A DNA stretch of 64,000 nucleotides from Neobacillus terrae (GTDB lineage: Bacteria > Bacillota > Bacilli > Bacillales > Cytobacillaceae), in NCBI RefSeq assembly GCF_011393025.1, contig NZ_JAAOEO010000001.1, positions 310,001 through 374,000 on the forward strand, written 5' to 3'. The notes under the pieces were generated by a model. That model ran no database searches and had not been told where the DNA came from. It saw only the letters and a list, made by a program, of their open reading frames with translations. Made by a program: the position numbers and the translations under genes. Shown here piece by piece: positions 8,296 through 16,905 of the stretch. The stretch's first letter is position 1; the number at the start of each line of letters is the position of its first letter.

Positions 8296-9065
8296 ATGTC
8301 ATTTTTCAATAAAGTTTTTGCCAGTGTGGGAATAGGGGCGGCATCTGTTGATACCAAATTGGAAAAAGATACTTACACGCCGGGAGAAACCATGAAGGGC
8401 TCTATTTTTGTCAAAGGAGGAAGTGTGGATCAGGAAATTGACGAGATTATTCTGTCAGTACACACAACTTATATGAAAGAATCGAATGATCGAAAATATA
8501 ATGTTTCAGCCTGCGTTGAAAGGATGGCTGCTGCTTCTCCGTTTATTATCAGGGCTGGTGAAGAAAGATCTTTTCCTTTTTCCTTTAAGCTGCCTGAGGA
8601 TACTCCTATTACGATAGGAAGAACAAAAATCTGGCTTTCAACAGGGCTTGATATCAAAAAAGCCATGGATCCCAGCGACCAGGACTATATAAAAGTAATC
8701 CCAACAAATCTAATGGCTGCAGTACTCCATTCCGCCCAAAACCTAGGTTTCCGTTTAAGGGAAGCGGATTGTCAGGAGGCTCCGAGACGATTGAGAGGGC
8801 GAACGCCGTTTATTCAGGAATTTGAGTTTGTTCCTGCTTCAGGAAGGTTCCGTGGCCTTTTGGATGAATTGGAAGTTGCATTTATCCCTGCTGGAAATGG
8901 AAATATCAACGTTCTTTTACAAGTTGACCGAAGAGCGAGGTGCTTGCTGGCCTATTGTCATATGCCCTGGAAATGGATGAGACCCATATAAGTCTTACTA
9001 TGTCTCCTTCTGATATTTCAGTAGTACCTGACATCCTGGAAAGAGCAATTGAAAAATTCTCCTGA
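8296..9065 (+). pseudogene. spo0M: Sporulation-control protein Spo0M, frameshifted near its C-terminus
   Basis: The first 215 residues (from MSFFNKVFASVGIGAASVD through NVLLQVDRRAR) match Spo0M, an arrestin-like beta-sandwich protein of about 258 residues involved in sporulation control. The frame then leaves the family sequence at about 8940 and stops at 8991 after 231 codons. In the neighbouring frame the family sequence resumes (LAGLLSYALEMDETHISLTM) and stops at 9065. One missing base accounts for both; restored, the protein would be 256 residues. AAGGGGGAGAAAG precedes the ATG. Real inactivation of the tail and a sequencing error are equally possible from this text. Confidence 0.82.
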
Positions 9066-9177
9066 TTTAACAGCAGATTTGTATTCGACAAAAATAGTGG
9101 AATTTTGATGAAGGAAACGAATGGGCAGCTGTTTAACTTTATACAAAAGAGCTAACAGAATATTTGGAGGGGTTAAC

Positions 9178-9486
9178 GTGATTAAATTTCTCGCCAAGAA
9201 AGCAGCTGTCCATTACGATGTGACCATTTTCCAGACTCCGAGCTTCCGACAAAATAAAGGATACCGTGAAGTATATCGAACTTTAGTCTTTGGCCAGGGG
9301 CATAATGATTGCCTCGAAAAGGTATTTAAAAAATTTAATGTCTCTGATTCAATGCCGGGTGACTATAAAGGAAGATTTTTAACCACTGGGGATATTATTA
9401 TGATTGATCAGGGTAAATTTGGCCAATTTTATTATCGATTACAGCCCGATGGATGGAAAACGATTAATCGAATTCATATTAGATGA
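9178..9486 (+). CDS. yodL: YodL-like cell-shape modulator (MreB-targeting family)
   Basis: The start is a GTG at 9178 with TTGGAGGGG upstream; the ATG at 9121 has no ribosome binding site. The 102-residue product contains YDVTIFQTPSFRQNKGY, GQGHNDCLEKVFKKFNV and GDIIMIDQGKFGQFYYRL, matching YodL of B. subtilis in length and order. B. subtilis YodL is expressed in sporulation, and when induced in growth it disturbs rod shape through MreB. It lies between spo0M and deoD, in conserved order. Confidence 0.85.
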   Translation: MIKFLAKKAAVHYDVTIFQTPSFRQNKGYREVYRTLVFGQGHNDCLEKVFKKFNVSDSMPGDYKGRFLTTGDIIMIDQGKFGQFYYRLQPDGWKTINRIHIR

Positions 9487-9504
9487 AAAAGTATCCGCTT
9501 GCAG

Positions 9505-9541
9505 GAAGAAGGTATTCACAATAGGAATACCTTCTTTTTTG
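9505..9541. terminator. Bidirectional terminator between yodL and a minus-strand small gene
   Basis: Arms AGAAGGTATTC (9507-9517) and GAATACCTTCT (9525-9535) form an 11-bp perfect stem followed by T6. It lies between the converging yodL and the small gene at 9554-9688, although the T-run favours the plus strand. Confidence 0.85.
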
Positions 9542-9553
9542 TTTATATTTTCT

Positions 9554-9688
9554 TTAAACTTTATTCTTTCTCCCGCCAGCTGCAGTCCATTCTTTTGCAT
9601 GAGCGTTATGTTCCGCCTCGATGGCTTCCGGCGGAATATGATTATTCTTCTTTTGTCCATTTATGCGATTTCGGTGTTTTTTTCCCAT
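9554..9688 (-). CDS. Small basic protein, 44 aa
   Basis: The ATG at 9688 (minus strand) is preceded by GGGAGGGG with 6-base spacing, one of the best ribosome binding sites in the window. The 44-codon product is MGKKHRNRINGQKKNNHIPP, then EAIEAEHNAHAKEWTAAGGR and a basic end. It is hydrophilic, highly basic at both ends and rich in Asn and His, which resembles the minor small acid-soluble or spore-core proteins of bacilli in style. I cannot name the family. It converges on yodL. Confidence 0.6.
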   Translation of the reverse strand: MGKKHRNRINGQKKNNHIPPEAIEAEHNAHAKEWTAAGGRKNKV

Positions 9689-9916
9689 TGTTACCCCTCC
9701 CGCTCAATATGGAATTCACGAGAAAAACTTACTTCCCCTTATAAAGGAAGCATGAACACGGCTTTTGCAGTAAAGCCTATATATAGCTTTTCCTTAAAAC
9801 AAAAAAACATGAAGCAGACAGGAAAGGTTTTTCAATCAAAATGTCTTTGTGGTATAGTTGGATTGTTCATTGGTCAAGTTAACCAATTTATTAAATGACT
9901 GGAGGATATTCTATTT

Positions 9917-10621
9917 ATGAGTATACATATTGGAGCAAAAGAAAATGAAATTGCTGAAACAGTACTATTGCCTGGAGACCCTCTTAGAGCAAAATATATT
10001 GCTGAAACATTTTTAGAAAATGCTGTCTGTTATAATGAAGTAAGAAATATGTTTGGCTACACTGGAACCTACAAAGGAAAAAGAATTTCTGTACAAGGTA
10101 CAGGAATGGGTATTCCCTCTATCTCCATTTATGTAAACGAATTAATGCAAAGCTACAATGTACAAAACCTTATCCGTGTTGGAACTTGCGGAGCGATTCA
10201 AAGAGATGTAAAGGTACGTGATGTGATTCTTGCTATGACAGCTTCTACAGATTCCCAAATGAATCGTTTGACTTTTGGTGGAATTGATTACGCCCCGACA
10301 GCGAATTTCGACCTGTTAAAAAAGGCATACGATGCTGGTCTAGAAAAGGGTCTTAATCTGAAGGCAGGAAATGTATTTACAGCTGACCAGTTTTATAATG
10401 ATAATGCCGATCATGAAAAATGGGCTAAATATCAGATTTTGGCCATTGAAATGGAAACGACCGCTCTTTATACTCTTGCGGCTAAATTTGGACGTAAAGC
10501 TCTTTCAATATTAACTGTAAGTGACCATATTTTAACCGGTGAAGAAACCACTGCAGAAGAACGCCAGCTAACATTCAATGATATGATTGAAGTAGCACTT
10601 GAAGCCGCTATTAAGGAATAA
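9917..10621 (+). CDS. deoD: Purine nucleoside phosphorylase, DeoD type
   Basis: At 234 residues this is the standard hexameric DeoD length. Motifs present are the phosphate-binding [12 protein letters not shown] near the N-terminus, VGTCGA mid-protein, [10 protein letters not shown] (ribose contacts) and the active-site Asp in VSDH. It cleaves purine (deoxy)nucleosides with phosphate to base and (deoxy)ribose-1-phosphate in the cytoplasm. ACTGGAGG precedes the ATG. It has its own terminator and appears monocistronic, and sits between yodL and the VanY-type gene, as in B. subtilis. Confidence 0.95.
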   Translation: MSIHIGAKENEIAETVLLPGDPLRAKYIAETFLENAVCYNEVRNMFGYTGTYKGKRISVQGTGMGIPSISIYVNELMQSYNVQNLIRVGTCGAIQRDVKVRDVILAMTASTDSQMNRLTFGGIDYAPTANFDLLKKAYDAGLEKGLNLKAGNVFTADQFYNDNADHEKWAKYQILAIEMETTALYTLAAKFGRKALSILTVSDHILTGEETTAEERQLTFNDMIEVALEAAIKE

Positions 10622-10625
10622 ATTA

Positions 10626-10657
10626 CGAACTCCTCCTATTTTGGGAGGAGTTTTCTT
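10626..10657 (+). terminator. Terminator after deoD
   Basis: A 9-bp stem AACTCCTCC / GGAGGAGTT (10628-10636, 10644-10652) is followed by a short T-run. Confidence 0.85.
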
Positions 10658-10818
10658 CATTAAGGACAATTTTACAGATGAAAGGACTTTAATTCGTGTA
10701 TGTTCTTTTCCATATTTTTCTTCATTATTGGTAAGTCCAAAGTCCTCTGGATTCCATGTCAATCTATGCTAGAATAGATTTATTGTCAAAAAATCTATTT
10801 GAACCAGGTGAAATTATA

Positions 10819-11628
10819 ATGAGAAAGTTTTTAGTTATTATCGGATGCAGCATTCTTTTAGCGGGCTGCGGCAAGCTTGAGCCGCTCATAAACAAGCTGC
10901 CATTTACGAATGACAACGAAAGCGGGCAGCATAAAAAAAACACTGGCAATAATAACGAAAATAAAAAGGCAACTATTGGAGGTCCAGTGCTCCAAGCAGC
11001 TTATTTTAATAAAATCAAAGTGGCAAATGGGAAAAAAGTTATACAAAATCCAGATAATATTTTAGCACTGGTAAATAAAGACTTCGCTTTGCCGGAGAAT
11101 TATACACCAGCAGATCTCGTTCGTCCAAATGTTCCTTTTTCGTTTGGAGCACAAAAAATAGAAAAAAGTTATATTCGCCAGGAAGCTGCAACGGCACTTG
11201 AGAGGATGTTTAGTGATGCTAAAAAAGCAGGAGTGGAGCTATATGCTGTGTCCGGATACCGGTCATATGCCCGCCAAAAAACCTTGTTTGATGCAGAAGT
11301 CTATCATGTAGGCAGAGAAAAGGCGGAACAAGCTGTAGCTGTGCCAGGAACCAGTGAGCATCAGACTGGCCTAGCCATGGATATTTCTTCTCCATCCCAG
11401 CATCTTGATTTAACTCAGGCCTATGACAAATCAAAAGAAGGAAAATGGCTCGCTCAAAATGCCCATAAATATGGTTTCATCCTCCGCTACCCTAAAGGGA
11501 AAGAAAGTGTGACGGTTTATGAATTTGAACCATGGCATTTTCGTTATGTTGGTATTAAGGCTGCCAGAGAGATATATAAAAGGAACTGGACCCTCGAGGA
11601 ATATTTTAAAGAGGTAAGAAAAATTTAA
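10819..11628 (+). CDS. yodJ: D-alanyl-D-alanine carboxypeptidase lipoprotein (VanY / YodJ type)
   Basis: The start at 10819 gives a lipoprotein signal peptide with lipobox LAGC and lipidated Cys17; the longer frame from 10756 would bury it. The 269-residue product has the VanY (M15B) metal site: SGYRSYARQ, then H181 and D188 in SEHQTGLAMD, and H240 in EPWHFRY. It is predicted to trim the terminal D-Ala of peptidoglycan stem peptides at the outer face of the membrane. The region after the signal is a low-complexity Asn/Lys linker. The sequence and position beside deoD match yodJ. Confidence 0.9.
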   Translation: MRKFLVIIGCSILLAGCGKLEPLINKLPFTNDNESGQHKKNTGNNNENKKATIGGPVLQAAYFNKIKVANGKKVIQNPDNILALVNKDFALPENYTPADLVRPNVPFSFGAQKIEKSYIRQEAATALERMFSDAKKAGVELYAVSGYRSYARQKTLFDAEVYHVGREKAEQAVAVPGTSEHQTGLAMDISSPSQHLDLTQAYDKSKEGKWLAQNAHKYGFILRYPKGKESVTVYEFEPWHFRYVGIKAAREIYKRNWTLEEYFKEVRKI

Positions 11629-11655
11629 AGAGGTGTACTTCGGTATTCCTCTTTT
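11628..11655 (+). terminator. Terminator with a UUCG tetraloop after yodJ
   Basis: The stem AAGAGG...GTAC closes a C(UUCG)G tetraloop, pairs back to GTAT...CCTCTT, and is followed by a T-run. It overlaps the stop codon of yodJ. Confidence 0.8.
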
Positions 11656-11752
11656 TTCTCATGATTTTTTAATAAATTGTTCATGAACTTTTCTTTGCTA
11701 ATTTTCTATTAAGAATGTTATTCTAATCAGTAAGGATTTTAATACATATGAC

Positions 11753-13249
11753 ATGAAGGTTACGAAAGTGGTGAATGATTTGGAAGAACAAAAGGTTGAT
11801 CAGGGACAGGAGACACCTGAAAAAAAGCCGGGATTAATTCGGCTGAAGAAATGGCAATTATCCTTGATTTTGCTGCTAACAGTCTTACTCACTGCTGGCA
11901 TAACAGCATTCTCACTTGGATCAGGCAAAGAGAAAACAGTTGCAATTAATACAAACAGGCCTGAGTTCAATAAACTTTATACTGCCTTTGACACACTTCA
12001 AAATGGCTATTATCAAAAATTAGACGAAAAGAAGCTTGTGAATGGTGCTATTAATGGAATGGTTGAATCACTTGATGATCCATACTCGGATTATATGAAC
12101 AATGAGGAATCAAAAGGATTTCATCAAGTTATTTCTTCTTCATTTGAGGGCATTGGTGCCGAAATCCAGGAAAAGGATGGACACATCATCATAGTCTCAC
12201 CTATAAAAGGTTCTCCGGCTGAAAAAGCAGGGTTAAAGCCAAACGACATCGTTTTATCTGTGGATGGCAAGAGCCTGCAGGGAATGAGCTCTTCCGAAGC
12301 GGTAACGCTTATTAGAGGGAAAAAAGGGACAAAGGTACAGCTTACAATTCAGCGTCCGGGCACAGAGGGTAATACAAAGGTACCAATTATCCGTGATGAA
12401 ATCCCGATTGAAACAGTATATGGTGAAATGGTTGGCGATGGAGTGGCGAAGGTCCAATTGACAAACTTCTCTACTAATTCATCAAAAGAGCTTGTAGCAA
12501 AGTTAAATGAACTCCAGAAAAAGGGAATGAAAGGACTTGTTTTAGATTTACGCCAAAATCCAGGCGGTTTGCTGGATCAGGCTGTAAATATTTCAAGCTT
12601 ATTTGTTCCAAAAGGAAAGATTTTATTTAAAGTGGAAGACCGAAACGGAAAAGTGAAAGAATATACTTCCCAAAATGATGGTAATCCTACATTGCCTCTT
12701 GTCGTTTTAATTGATAAAGGCAGTGCCAGCGCCTCAGAGATTCTTGCTTCAGCTGTTAAAGAGTCAGCAGGAGTTCCGCTTATTGGTGAAAAATCTTTCG
12801 GTAAAGGTACTGTCCAAACAGCTCAGGACTTCCCGGATGGATCCAATCTTAAATTTACAATGGCCAAGTGGCTTACACCTAATGGAAATTGGATTCATAA
12901 AAAAGGAATAAAACCGGATTTCGATGTTCCACTTCCAGAATATGCGAATCTGCAGGTCATCAATCCGGAAAAAGCCATGAAACTATCCGATACATCAACT
13001 GATGTGAAAACAGCACAAAAAATGCTGAAAGCAATCGGATATGACCCAGGCCGGGAAGATGGTTTCTTTGACGAAAAAACCCAGGCTGCAGTTATTAAAT
13101 TCCAAAAGGATAACAAGCTTGATACAAACGGAGTATTAAGCGGAAAGTCATCTCTAAAGCTTATGGATTTACTTAGAGAGAAAATCGTTAAAAATGATAC
13201 TCAATTAAACAAGGCAATTGAAGTCTTAAAAGAACGAATGAAAAAATAA
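11753..13249 (+). CDS. ctpA: Carboxy-terminal processing serine protease (CtpA/CtpB type)
   Basis: Of 498 residues, the N-terminus is cytoplasmic and charged, followed by one membrane anchor (about 34-55). Then come a PDZ domain (about 125-205, SPAEKAGLKPNDIVLSVDG), an S41 catalytic core, and a C-terminal peptidoglycan-binding domain. The Ser-Lys-Gln triad of the CtpB family can be placed at Ser326, Lys351 and Gln355 (FGKGTVQ). CtpB of B. subtilis cleaves SpoIVFA during sporulation; CtpA is its paralogue in the yod region. Position beside yodJ favours ctpA. The ATG at 11753 lacks a good ribosome binding site; GTG at 11768 is an alternative. Confidence 0.85.
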   Translation: MKVTKVVNDLEEQKVDQGQETPEKKPGLIRLKKWQLSLILLLTVLLTAGITAFSLGSGKEKTVAINTNRPEFNKLYTAFDTLQNGYYQKLDEKKLVNGAINGMVESLDDPYSDYMNNEESKGFHQVISSSFEGIGAEIQEKDGHIIIVSPIKGSPAEKAGLKPNDIVLSVDGKSLQGMSSSEAVTLIRGKKGTKVQLTIQRPGTEGNTKVPIIRDEIPIETVYGEMVGDGVAKVQLTNFSTNSSKELVAKLNELQKKGMKGLVLDLRQNPGGLLDQAVNISSLFVPKGKILFKVEDRNGKVKEYTSQNDGNPTLPLVVLIDKGSASASEILASAVKESAGVPLIGEKSFGKGTVQTAQDFPDGSNLKFTMAKWLTPNGNWIHKKGIKPDFDVPLPEYANLQVINPEKAMKLSDTSTDVKTAQKMLKAIGYDPGREDGFFDEKTQAAVIKFQKDNKLDTNGVLSGKSSLKLMDLLREKIVKNDTQLNKAIEVLKERMKK

Positions 13250-13262
13250 AAATGGATATTTT

Positions 13263-13295
13263 AGACCCGGAAGCCAGAGCTTCCGGGTTTTTTCT
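13263..13295 (+). terminator. Terminator after ctpA
   Basis: The stem ACCCGGAAG / CTTCCGGGT has a short loop and is followed by TTTTTTC. Confidence 0.9.
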
Positions 13296-13338
13296 TAGCT
13301 AATCAGAATTTATATTCATAAATTCTGAACGCAAGACG

Positions 13339-13412
13339 GACAGGATAAGGAAGGCTTCGTCAGCAATATCATCGCACGAAGGAAAAGCACTAGCTTTTCC
13401 GAGCAAGTCCTA
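13339..13412. repeat. Hairpin repeat unit, copy 1
   Basis: The unit reads ACAGGATAAGGAAGGCTTCG, then GTCAGCAATATCATCGCACG, then a hairpin GGAAAAGC...GCTTTTCC. It recurs directly after this and twice near 49.7-49.95 kb. Confidence 0.7.
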
Positions 13413-13425
13413 GTCAGGCGAAAGG

Positions 13426-13497
13426 CACAGGACAAGGAAAGCTACGTCAGCTTTGCCTCGCACGAAGAAAAAGCATAGCTTTTTCGAGGATGTGCCG
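13426..13497. repeat. Hairpin repeat unit, copy 2
   Basis: Direct repeat of the preceding unit (CACAGGACAAGGAAAGCTAC, CTCGCACGAAGAAAAAGC, hairpin AAAAAGC.. GCTTTTT, CGAGGA). Confidence 0.7.
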
Positions 13498-13529
13498 TTT
13501 TGAGCGTGATAAGAAAAACTAGTGTATCC

Positions 13530-13563
13530 CTCAAAAAAGACTTGGAGAATGCCAAGTCTTTCT
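13530..13563 (-). terminator. Terminator of the AlbA_2-domain gene
   Basis: A 10-bp stem AAAGACTTGG / CCAAGTCTTT (13537-13546, 13552-13561). Read on the minus strand it is followed by six T residues, just beyond the stop at 13583. Confidence 0.85.
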
Positions 13564-13582
13564 AATAGTAAAAGCCATATTT

Positions 13583-14296
13583 TTAAACTGTTGAAATTAA
13601 ATCCAGATATTGCAGTATTCTAATTTTCTTCTGTTCAATAAGCTCTTTTAAAAAAAGAATATATTCTGCTCCTGTTTGCTTGGCAAGCTCCTCGTAAAGC
13701 TCTCTTAATTGTTCTAAATGATCCTTTAGAGTAAAATCATTTACACCTGATCCGCCAGACTGTACTTTCCTTAGGACTATTTCTATTAGTTTTTCATTTG
13801 TTGCCTCAACGGTTTTGGTTCCTTGGCGAACATAAATAGCACCATATCTTAGCTCGTTTTTACTAAGTACTGATGTATAGGGAACATATTTAGGGTCATA
13901 TTCAATAAGGAGTGACTGAAACCTTTTATTTTTCAGTAAAGGGGGGCCGTTATGGATAAAGTGATAATCTTCAGTCCTAAATTTCAAATTCTTAGGCAGA
14001 AGACGTTCAAGTTTATTATCAACGTCTGCTTTGTCCATATACTCTTCATCACTTAAACCATTCAGCAGGATAGAGCCGTCATCTGTCTGGCTCACCCCAA
14101 AAATAATACAGCCTCCACCGGAATTAGCAATAGCAAGCATGTGTTTCGCAAGTTTGGTAAATTCAATCCACTTCATCTTAAAGTCGAGAAAATCAGATTC
14201 ACCCGTATTGTTAAAGAGGATTTCGGCAAATGAATCATGTGTGGGATTAGACATAAACCGTGGCAGTGAAGGAGGATTTACATTTTCATATAGCAT
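13583..14296 (-). CDS. Schlafen/AlbA_2-domain putative nucleic-acid-binding protein
   Basis: A 237-residue protein. Its N-terminal domain (about 20-170) has the AlbA_2 / divergent AAA-4 signature: ESDFLDFKMKW, then MLAIANSGGGCIIFGVS, and later YVRQGTKTVEAT. The domain is found in bacterial transcriptional regulators and Schlafen-like proteins and is thought to bind nucleic acid. The C-terminal 60 residues form a charged helical segment. AAAGGGA lies about 9 bases before the ATG. It is alone on its strand with its own terminator. No partner gene that would tell its role is adjacent. Confidence 0.75.
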   Translation of the reverse strand: MLYENVNPPSLPRFMSNPTHDSFAEILFNNTGESDFLDFKMKWIEFTKLAKHMLAIANSGGGCIIFGVSQTDDGSILLNGLSDEEYMDKADVDNKLERLLPKNLKFRTEDYHFIHNGPPLLKNKRFQSLLIEYDPKYVPYTSVLSKNELRYGAIYVRQGTKTVEATNEKLIEIVLRKVQSGGSGVNDFTLKDHLEQLRELYEELAKQTGAEYILFLKELIEQKKIRILQYLDLISTV

Positions 14297-14587
14297 GATG
14301 AAAATCCCTTTCTGAATAGCTTTAGTATATTATAAGAAAATGTACGGGGACTGTTAATCCAAAAAACAAAAATTGCCCTAATATTTTTGTATTGGAATTT
14401 TATTTAGTATAATATCTTTTACCCATTTTTAAAGCGAATTCAGTTCCTGCTAATCATCAGTTCTCAATTGTTTGTATGGAACTAAAAAATGAATTAAAAT
14501 TATCTTTTAGGATGTTAGAAAAGGGCATAAGCTAAAAAAGGATGATTTAAGATTCAATGAACAAAATAAACCGGGTGGGGTGACAAG

Positions 14588-14977
14588 ATGAAGCAAATTG
14601 TTGATTTTGACAGCCAGCTTAAAGATAAAATCCTTCTCCTGGAAAATGAATGCCAAAAAATATGCGAAAAATATAAAGCTATATATTTTGAAAAGTTTCA
14701 GCTAGGGAAAGGTCTTTTGGTTGATGTAATAAGAATCCGCAAAGGGAAATCTGCTGATCAAGACGATCTCTTTGAAGAGGATTATGAATCCTTTATCGAA
14801 ATAGGCCTGGAACATGAGGGGGAGTATTACCCCGATGGATATATTCCGCTGTGGAAATGTAAAAGTGAATGGCTTCAAATGACCGGATACCTTACAAACA
14901 GGAGTCTTTCACAAATAGAAGCCACTGTCTCAGCCCTTCTGACAGAAATGCTGGAAGATAGCAGGCAGGAAGAATAG
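14588..14977 (+). CDS. Conserved hypothetical protein, 129 aa
   Basis: An acidic, soluble 129-residue protein (MKQIVDFDSQLKDKILLLEN start) with no signal peptide or metal motif. GGGTGGGGTGACAAG precedes the ATG. It ends 17 bp before a CobW-family GTPase, so the two are probably cotranscribed. I do not recognise the family. Pairing with a metallochaperone GTPase hints at a role in metal handling, but nothing in the sequence itself supports this. Confidence 0.6.
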   Translation: MKQIVDFDSQLKDKILLLENECQKICEKYKAIYFEKFQLGKGLLVDVIRIRKGKSADQDDLFEEDYESFIEIGLEHEGEYYPDGYIPLWKCKSEWLQMTGYLTNRSLSQIEATVSALLTEMLEDSRQEE

Positions 14978-14994
14978 GGAAGGAATTAATCGAA

Positions 14995-15924
14995 ATGAAA
15001 ACAGAAGTATACATTTTGTCTGGCTTTCTTGGAAGCGGGAAAACTACCTTATTAAAACGGCTCCTCGAAAATGAACATAAAGTCGGCCGCAAAGTAGCTG
15101 TAATGATGAATGAGCTGGGAGCAGTCTCAATCGATTCTGAAGCAGTAGATGAAGATGTTGCATTAAAAGAATTACTTGGAGGATGCATTTGCTGTACAAT
15201 CCAAGATAAATTAGAGGGACAGATGCAGGGGCTTCTAATGAATGAAAAACCAGAAGTTATTTATATTGAAACTACCGGGGCTGCTCATCCTATTGAGGTT
15301 CTTGATTCTGTGCTGTCTCCTTTGTTTGCTGAGAAGCTAAACGTAAAAGGAATTATTACAACTGTAGATGGGTCAAGATGGCTGAATCGTAAATCAATGA
15401 GTCCACAGCTTCAGCAACTTTTGCTGGAGCAGGTAAGGCACGCTGATTTTGTTATTATTAATAAAATGGATGAATTAACAGATTCCCAGCAGGCCTCCAT
15501 CACCTATAAAATTCAAAGTATTAACCCGGCCTCACAATGCCTGCTTACAACCCATTCCAAGGTTCCTGTTGAGCAATTAAAGAAGCTGCAGCTTTCTGCA
15601 AGAAGGTCGGATGTTATTCCGGTGACTCAGAAGGATTTAAAACTATCTACTTTTGTTTATCAATTCAAATCTGCTATAAACCAGGATGAATTCGAACAAT
15701 TTTTACGAGGTTTACCAGATTCCATTTACCGAATCAAAGGTTACATTAAATTTCCCTATTCCGATAAACCGTATCTTTTTCAGTTTTCTTATGGAATGCC
15801 ACTTTATATGAAGGAATATATTAATATCCCACTAAACCTGGTTTTTATAGGCGAAGGAATAGACTGGGAGAAAATAGAGGAGCAATTGGCACAACTTGGG
15901 GGTATTTCTCCCAAAAATAAGTGA
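14995..15924 (+). CDS. CobW/G3E-family GTPase, putative metallochaperone
   Basis: A 309-residue protein. Walker A is GSGKTT at 13-18. The G3E metal motif CICC lies at residues 64-67 (CxCC). The base-recognition NKMD is mid-protein, and a CobW C-terminal domain follows from about residue 205. The family hydrolyses GTP to load Zn or Co into client proteins. It lacks the long His-rich tail of YciC-type proteins and is shorter than the 397-residue zinc-starvation members. The start at 14995 follows GGAAGG. I see no Zur box upstream. Confidence 0.88.
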   Translation: MKTEVYILSGFLGSGKTTLLKRLLENEHKVGRKVAVMMNELGAVSIDSEAVDEDVALKELLGGCICCTIQDKLEGQMQGLLMNEKPEVIYIETTGAAHPIEVLDSVLSPLFAEKLNVKGIITTVDGSRWLNRKSMSPQLQQLLLEQVRHADFVIINKMDELTDSQQASITYKIQSINPASQCLLTTHSKVPVEQLKKLQLSARRSDVIPVTQKDLKLSTFVYQFKSAINQDEFEQFLRGLPDSIYRIKGYIKFPYSDKPYLFQFSYGMPLYMKEYINIPLNLVFIGEGIDWEKIEEQLAQLGGISPKNK

Positions 15925-15929
15925 TGAAA

Positions 15930-15957
15930 AGAACTCCGTAACGACGGGGTTTTTCTT
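15930..15957 (+). terminator. Terminator after the CobW-family gene
   Basis: Arms AACTCCGT (15932-15939) and ACGGGGTT (15944-15951) have one G-U pair and a 4-base loop, followed by TTTCTTTTT. Confidence 0.82.
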
Positions 15958-16041
15958 TTTACCATTTTAAAATGCATGTCTGAGTTCACCTTAGGTAAAA
16001 CTTTTATAGATAAATAAAAAAAGCGAATTAAGGTGAAGAAA

Positions 16042-16866
16042 ATGAAAAGGATTTATATCCCTTTAATCTTATCTGGTTTTATCTTTTTCACTTTTCCTGG
16101 AATAGGAGATGCAGGGGAAAAGAAACAAGAAAAAGGGATATTGATGAAATGGGAAGAAGCAAATCAGACATTGCCCCGGTATTCCAAATTCACTGTTATT
16201 GATATGAATACAGGAAAGAAGTTTCGAGTTCAGAGGCGGGCAGGAAGCCGTCATGCAGATGTCCAGCCATTGTCTGCAAAGGACACAAAAATTATGAAAG
16301 GTATTTATGACGGTAAGTGGAGCTGGAAGAGAAGGGCCATTTTTATACCTTATAAAGGTAAACGAATTGCAGCATCTATGCACGGAATGCCTCATGGGGC
16401 TGGAGCACTCCAGAATAATTTTCCCGGCCATTTTTGCATTCATTTTTATGGGAGTACGACACATCGATCTAATTTTATGGATTTATCACATCAATTAATG
16501 ATTCTTAAGGCAGCTGGAAAATTAAAGAGCCATATCGCGAAACAGGGGCCCTATGAAGTGATATCTGCCTTTATTGCGGGAATAAAGCAGCATGATAGTG
16601 ACATTGTTTCTTTAACATCTTTACAGGATTTGAAATGGAATAGTGTTTTTGATGAGATTGAAAATATTCGGATATCAGGAATGCCTCTTCTTCCCGAAGA
16701 GGATATCAAAGAGCAGATCATCCTTACGGTTCCCATTACCCTTGATATGCAGCTTAGGGGCAAGGGGGCAGAAAAATTCCAGGGGGAAATAAATGTTGTT
16801 CGATTAGTCCCATATGATTCCTGGAAAGTTGATTCTTCCTTTTTAAAAGAGGAAATTTTAAAATAA
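16042..16866 (+). CDS. Secreted hypothetical protein with an HFCIHF motif
   Basis: I choose ATG 16042 because AAGGTGA lies 5 bases upstream; GTG 16033 would overlap it. The 274-residue product has a signal peptide (about 1-24, cut near GDAG). The central segment contains GMPHGAG, FPGHFCIHF (His130, Cys132, His134) and GSTTH. This cluster of His and one Cys in a secreted protein looks like an active site; a similar HFC.HF...TH element occurs in other secreted Bacillaceae proteins whose activity I do not know. The spacing does not match the HGC site of L,D-transpeptidases. The C-terminus is beta-rich. Confidence 0.6.
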   Translation: MKRIYIPLILSGFIFFTFPGIGDAGEKKQEKGILMKWEEANQTLPRYSKFTVIDMNTGKKFRVQRRAGSRHADVQPLSAKDTKIMKGIYDGKWSWKRRAIFIPYKGKRIAASMHGMPHGAGALQNNFPGHFCIHFYGSTTHRSNFMDLSHQLMILKAAGKLKSHIAKQGPYEVISAFIAGIKQHDSDIVSLTSLQDLKWNSVFDEIENIRISGMPLLPEEDIKEQIILTVPITLDMQLRGKGAEKFQGEINVVRLVPYDSWKVDSSFLKEEILK

Positions 16867-16899
16867 ACACCTCCCAGACGGTTATCCGGGAGGTGTTTT
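16867..16899. terminator. Bidirectional terminator between converging genes
   Basis: A 9-bp perfect stem ACACCTCCC / GGGAGGTGT (16867-16875, 16888-16896), with T-rich sequence downstream on the plus strand. Confidence 0.85.
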
Positions 16900-16905
16900 A
16901 GATTA

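Noticed and set aside
9404..9898. 164-codon frame between yodL and deoD
   Set aside because: It begins within yodL, crosses the terminator and runs antisense to the better-supported 44-residue gene.
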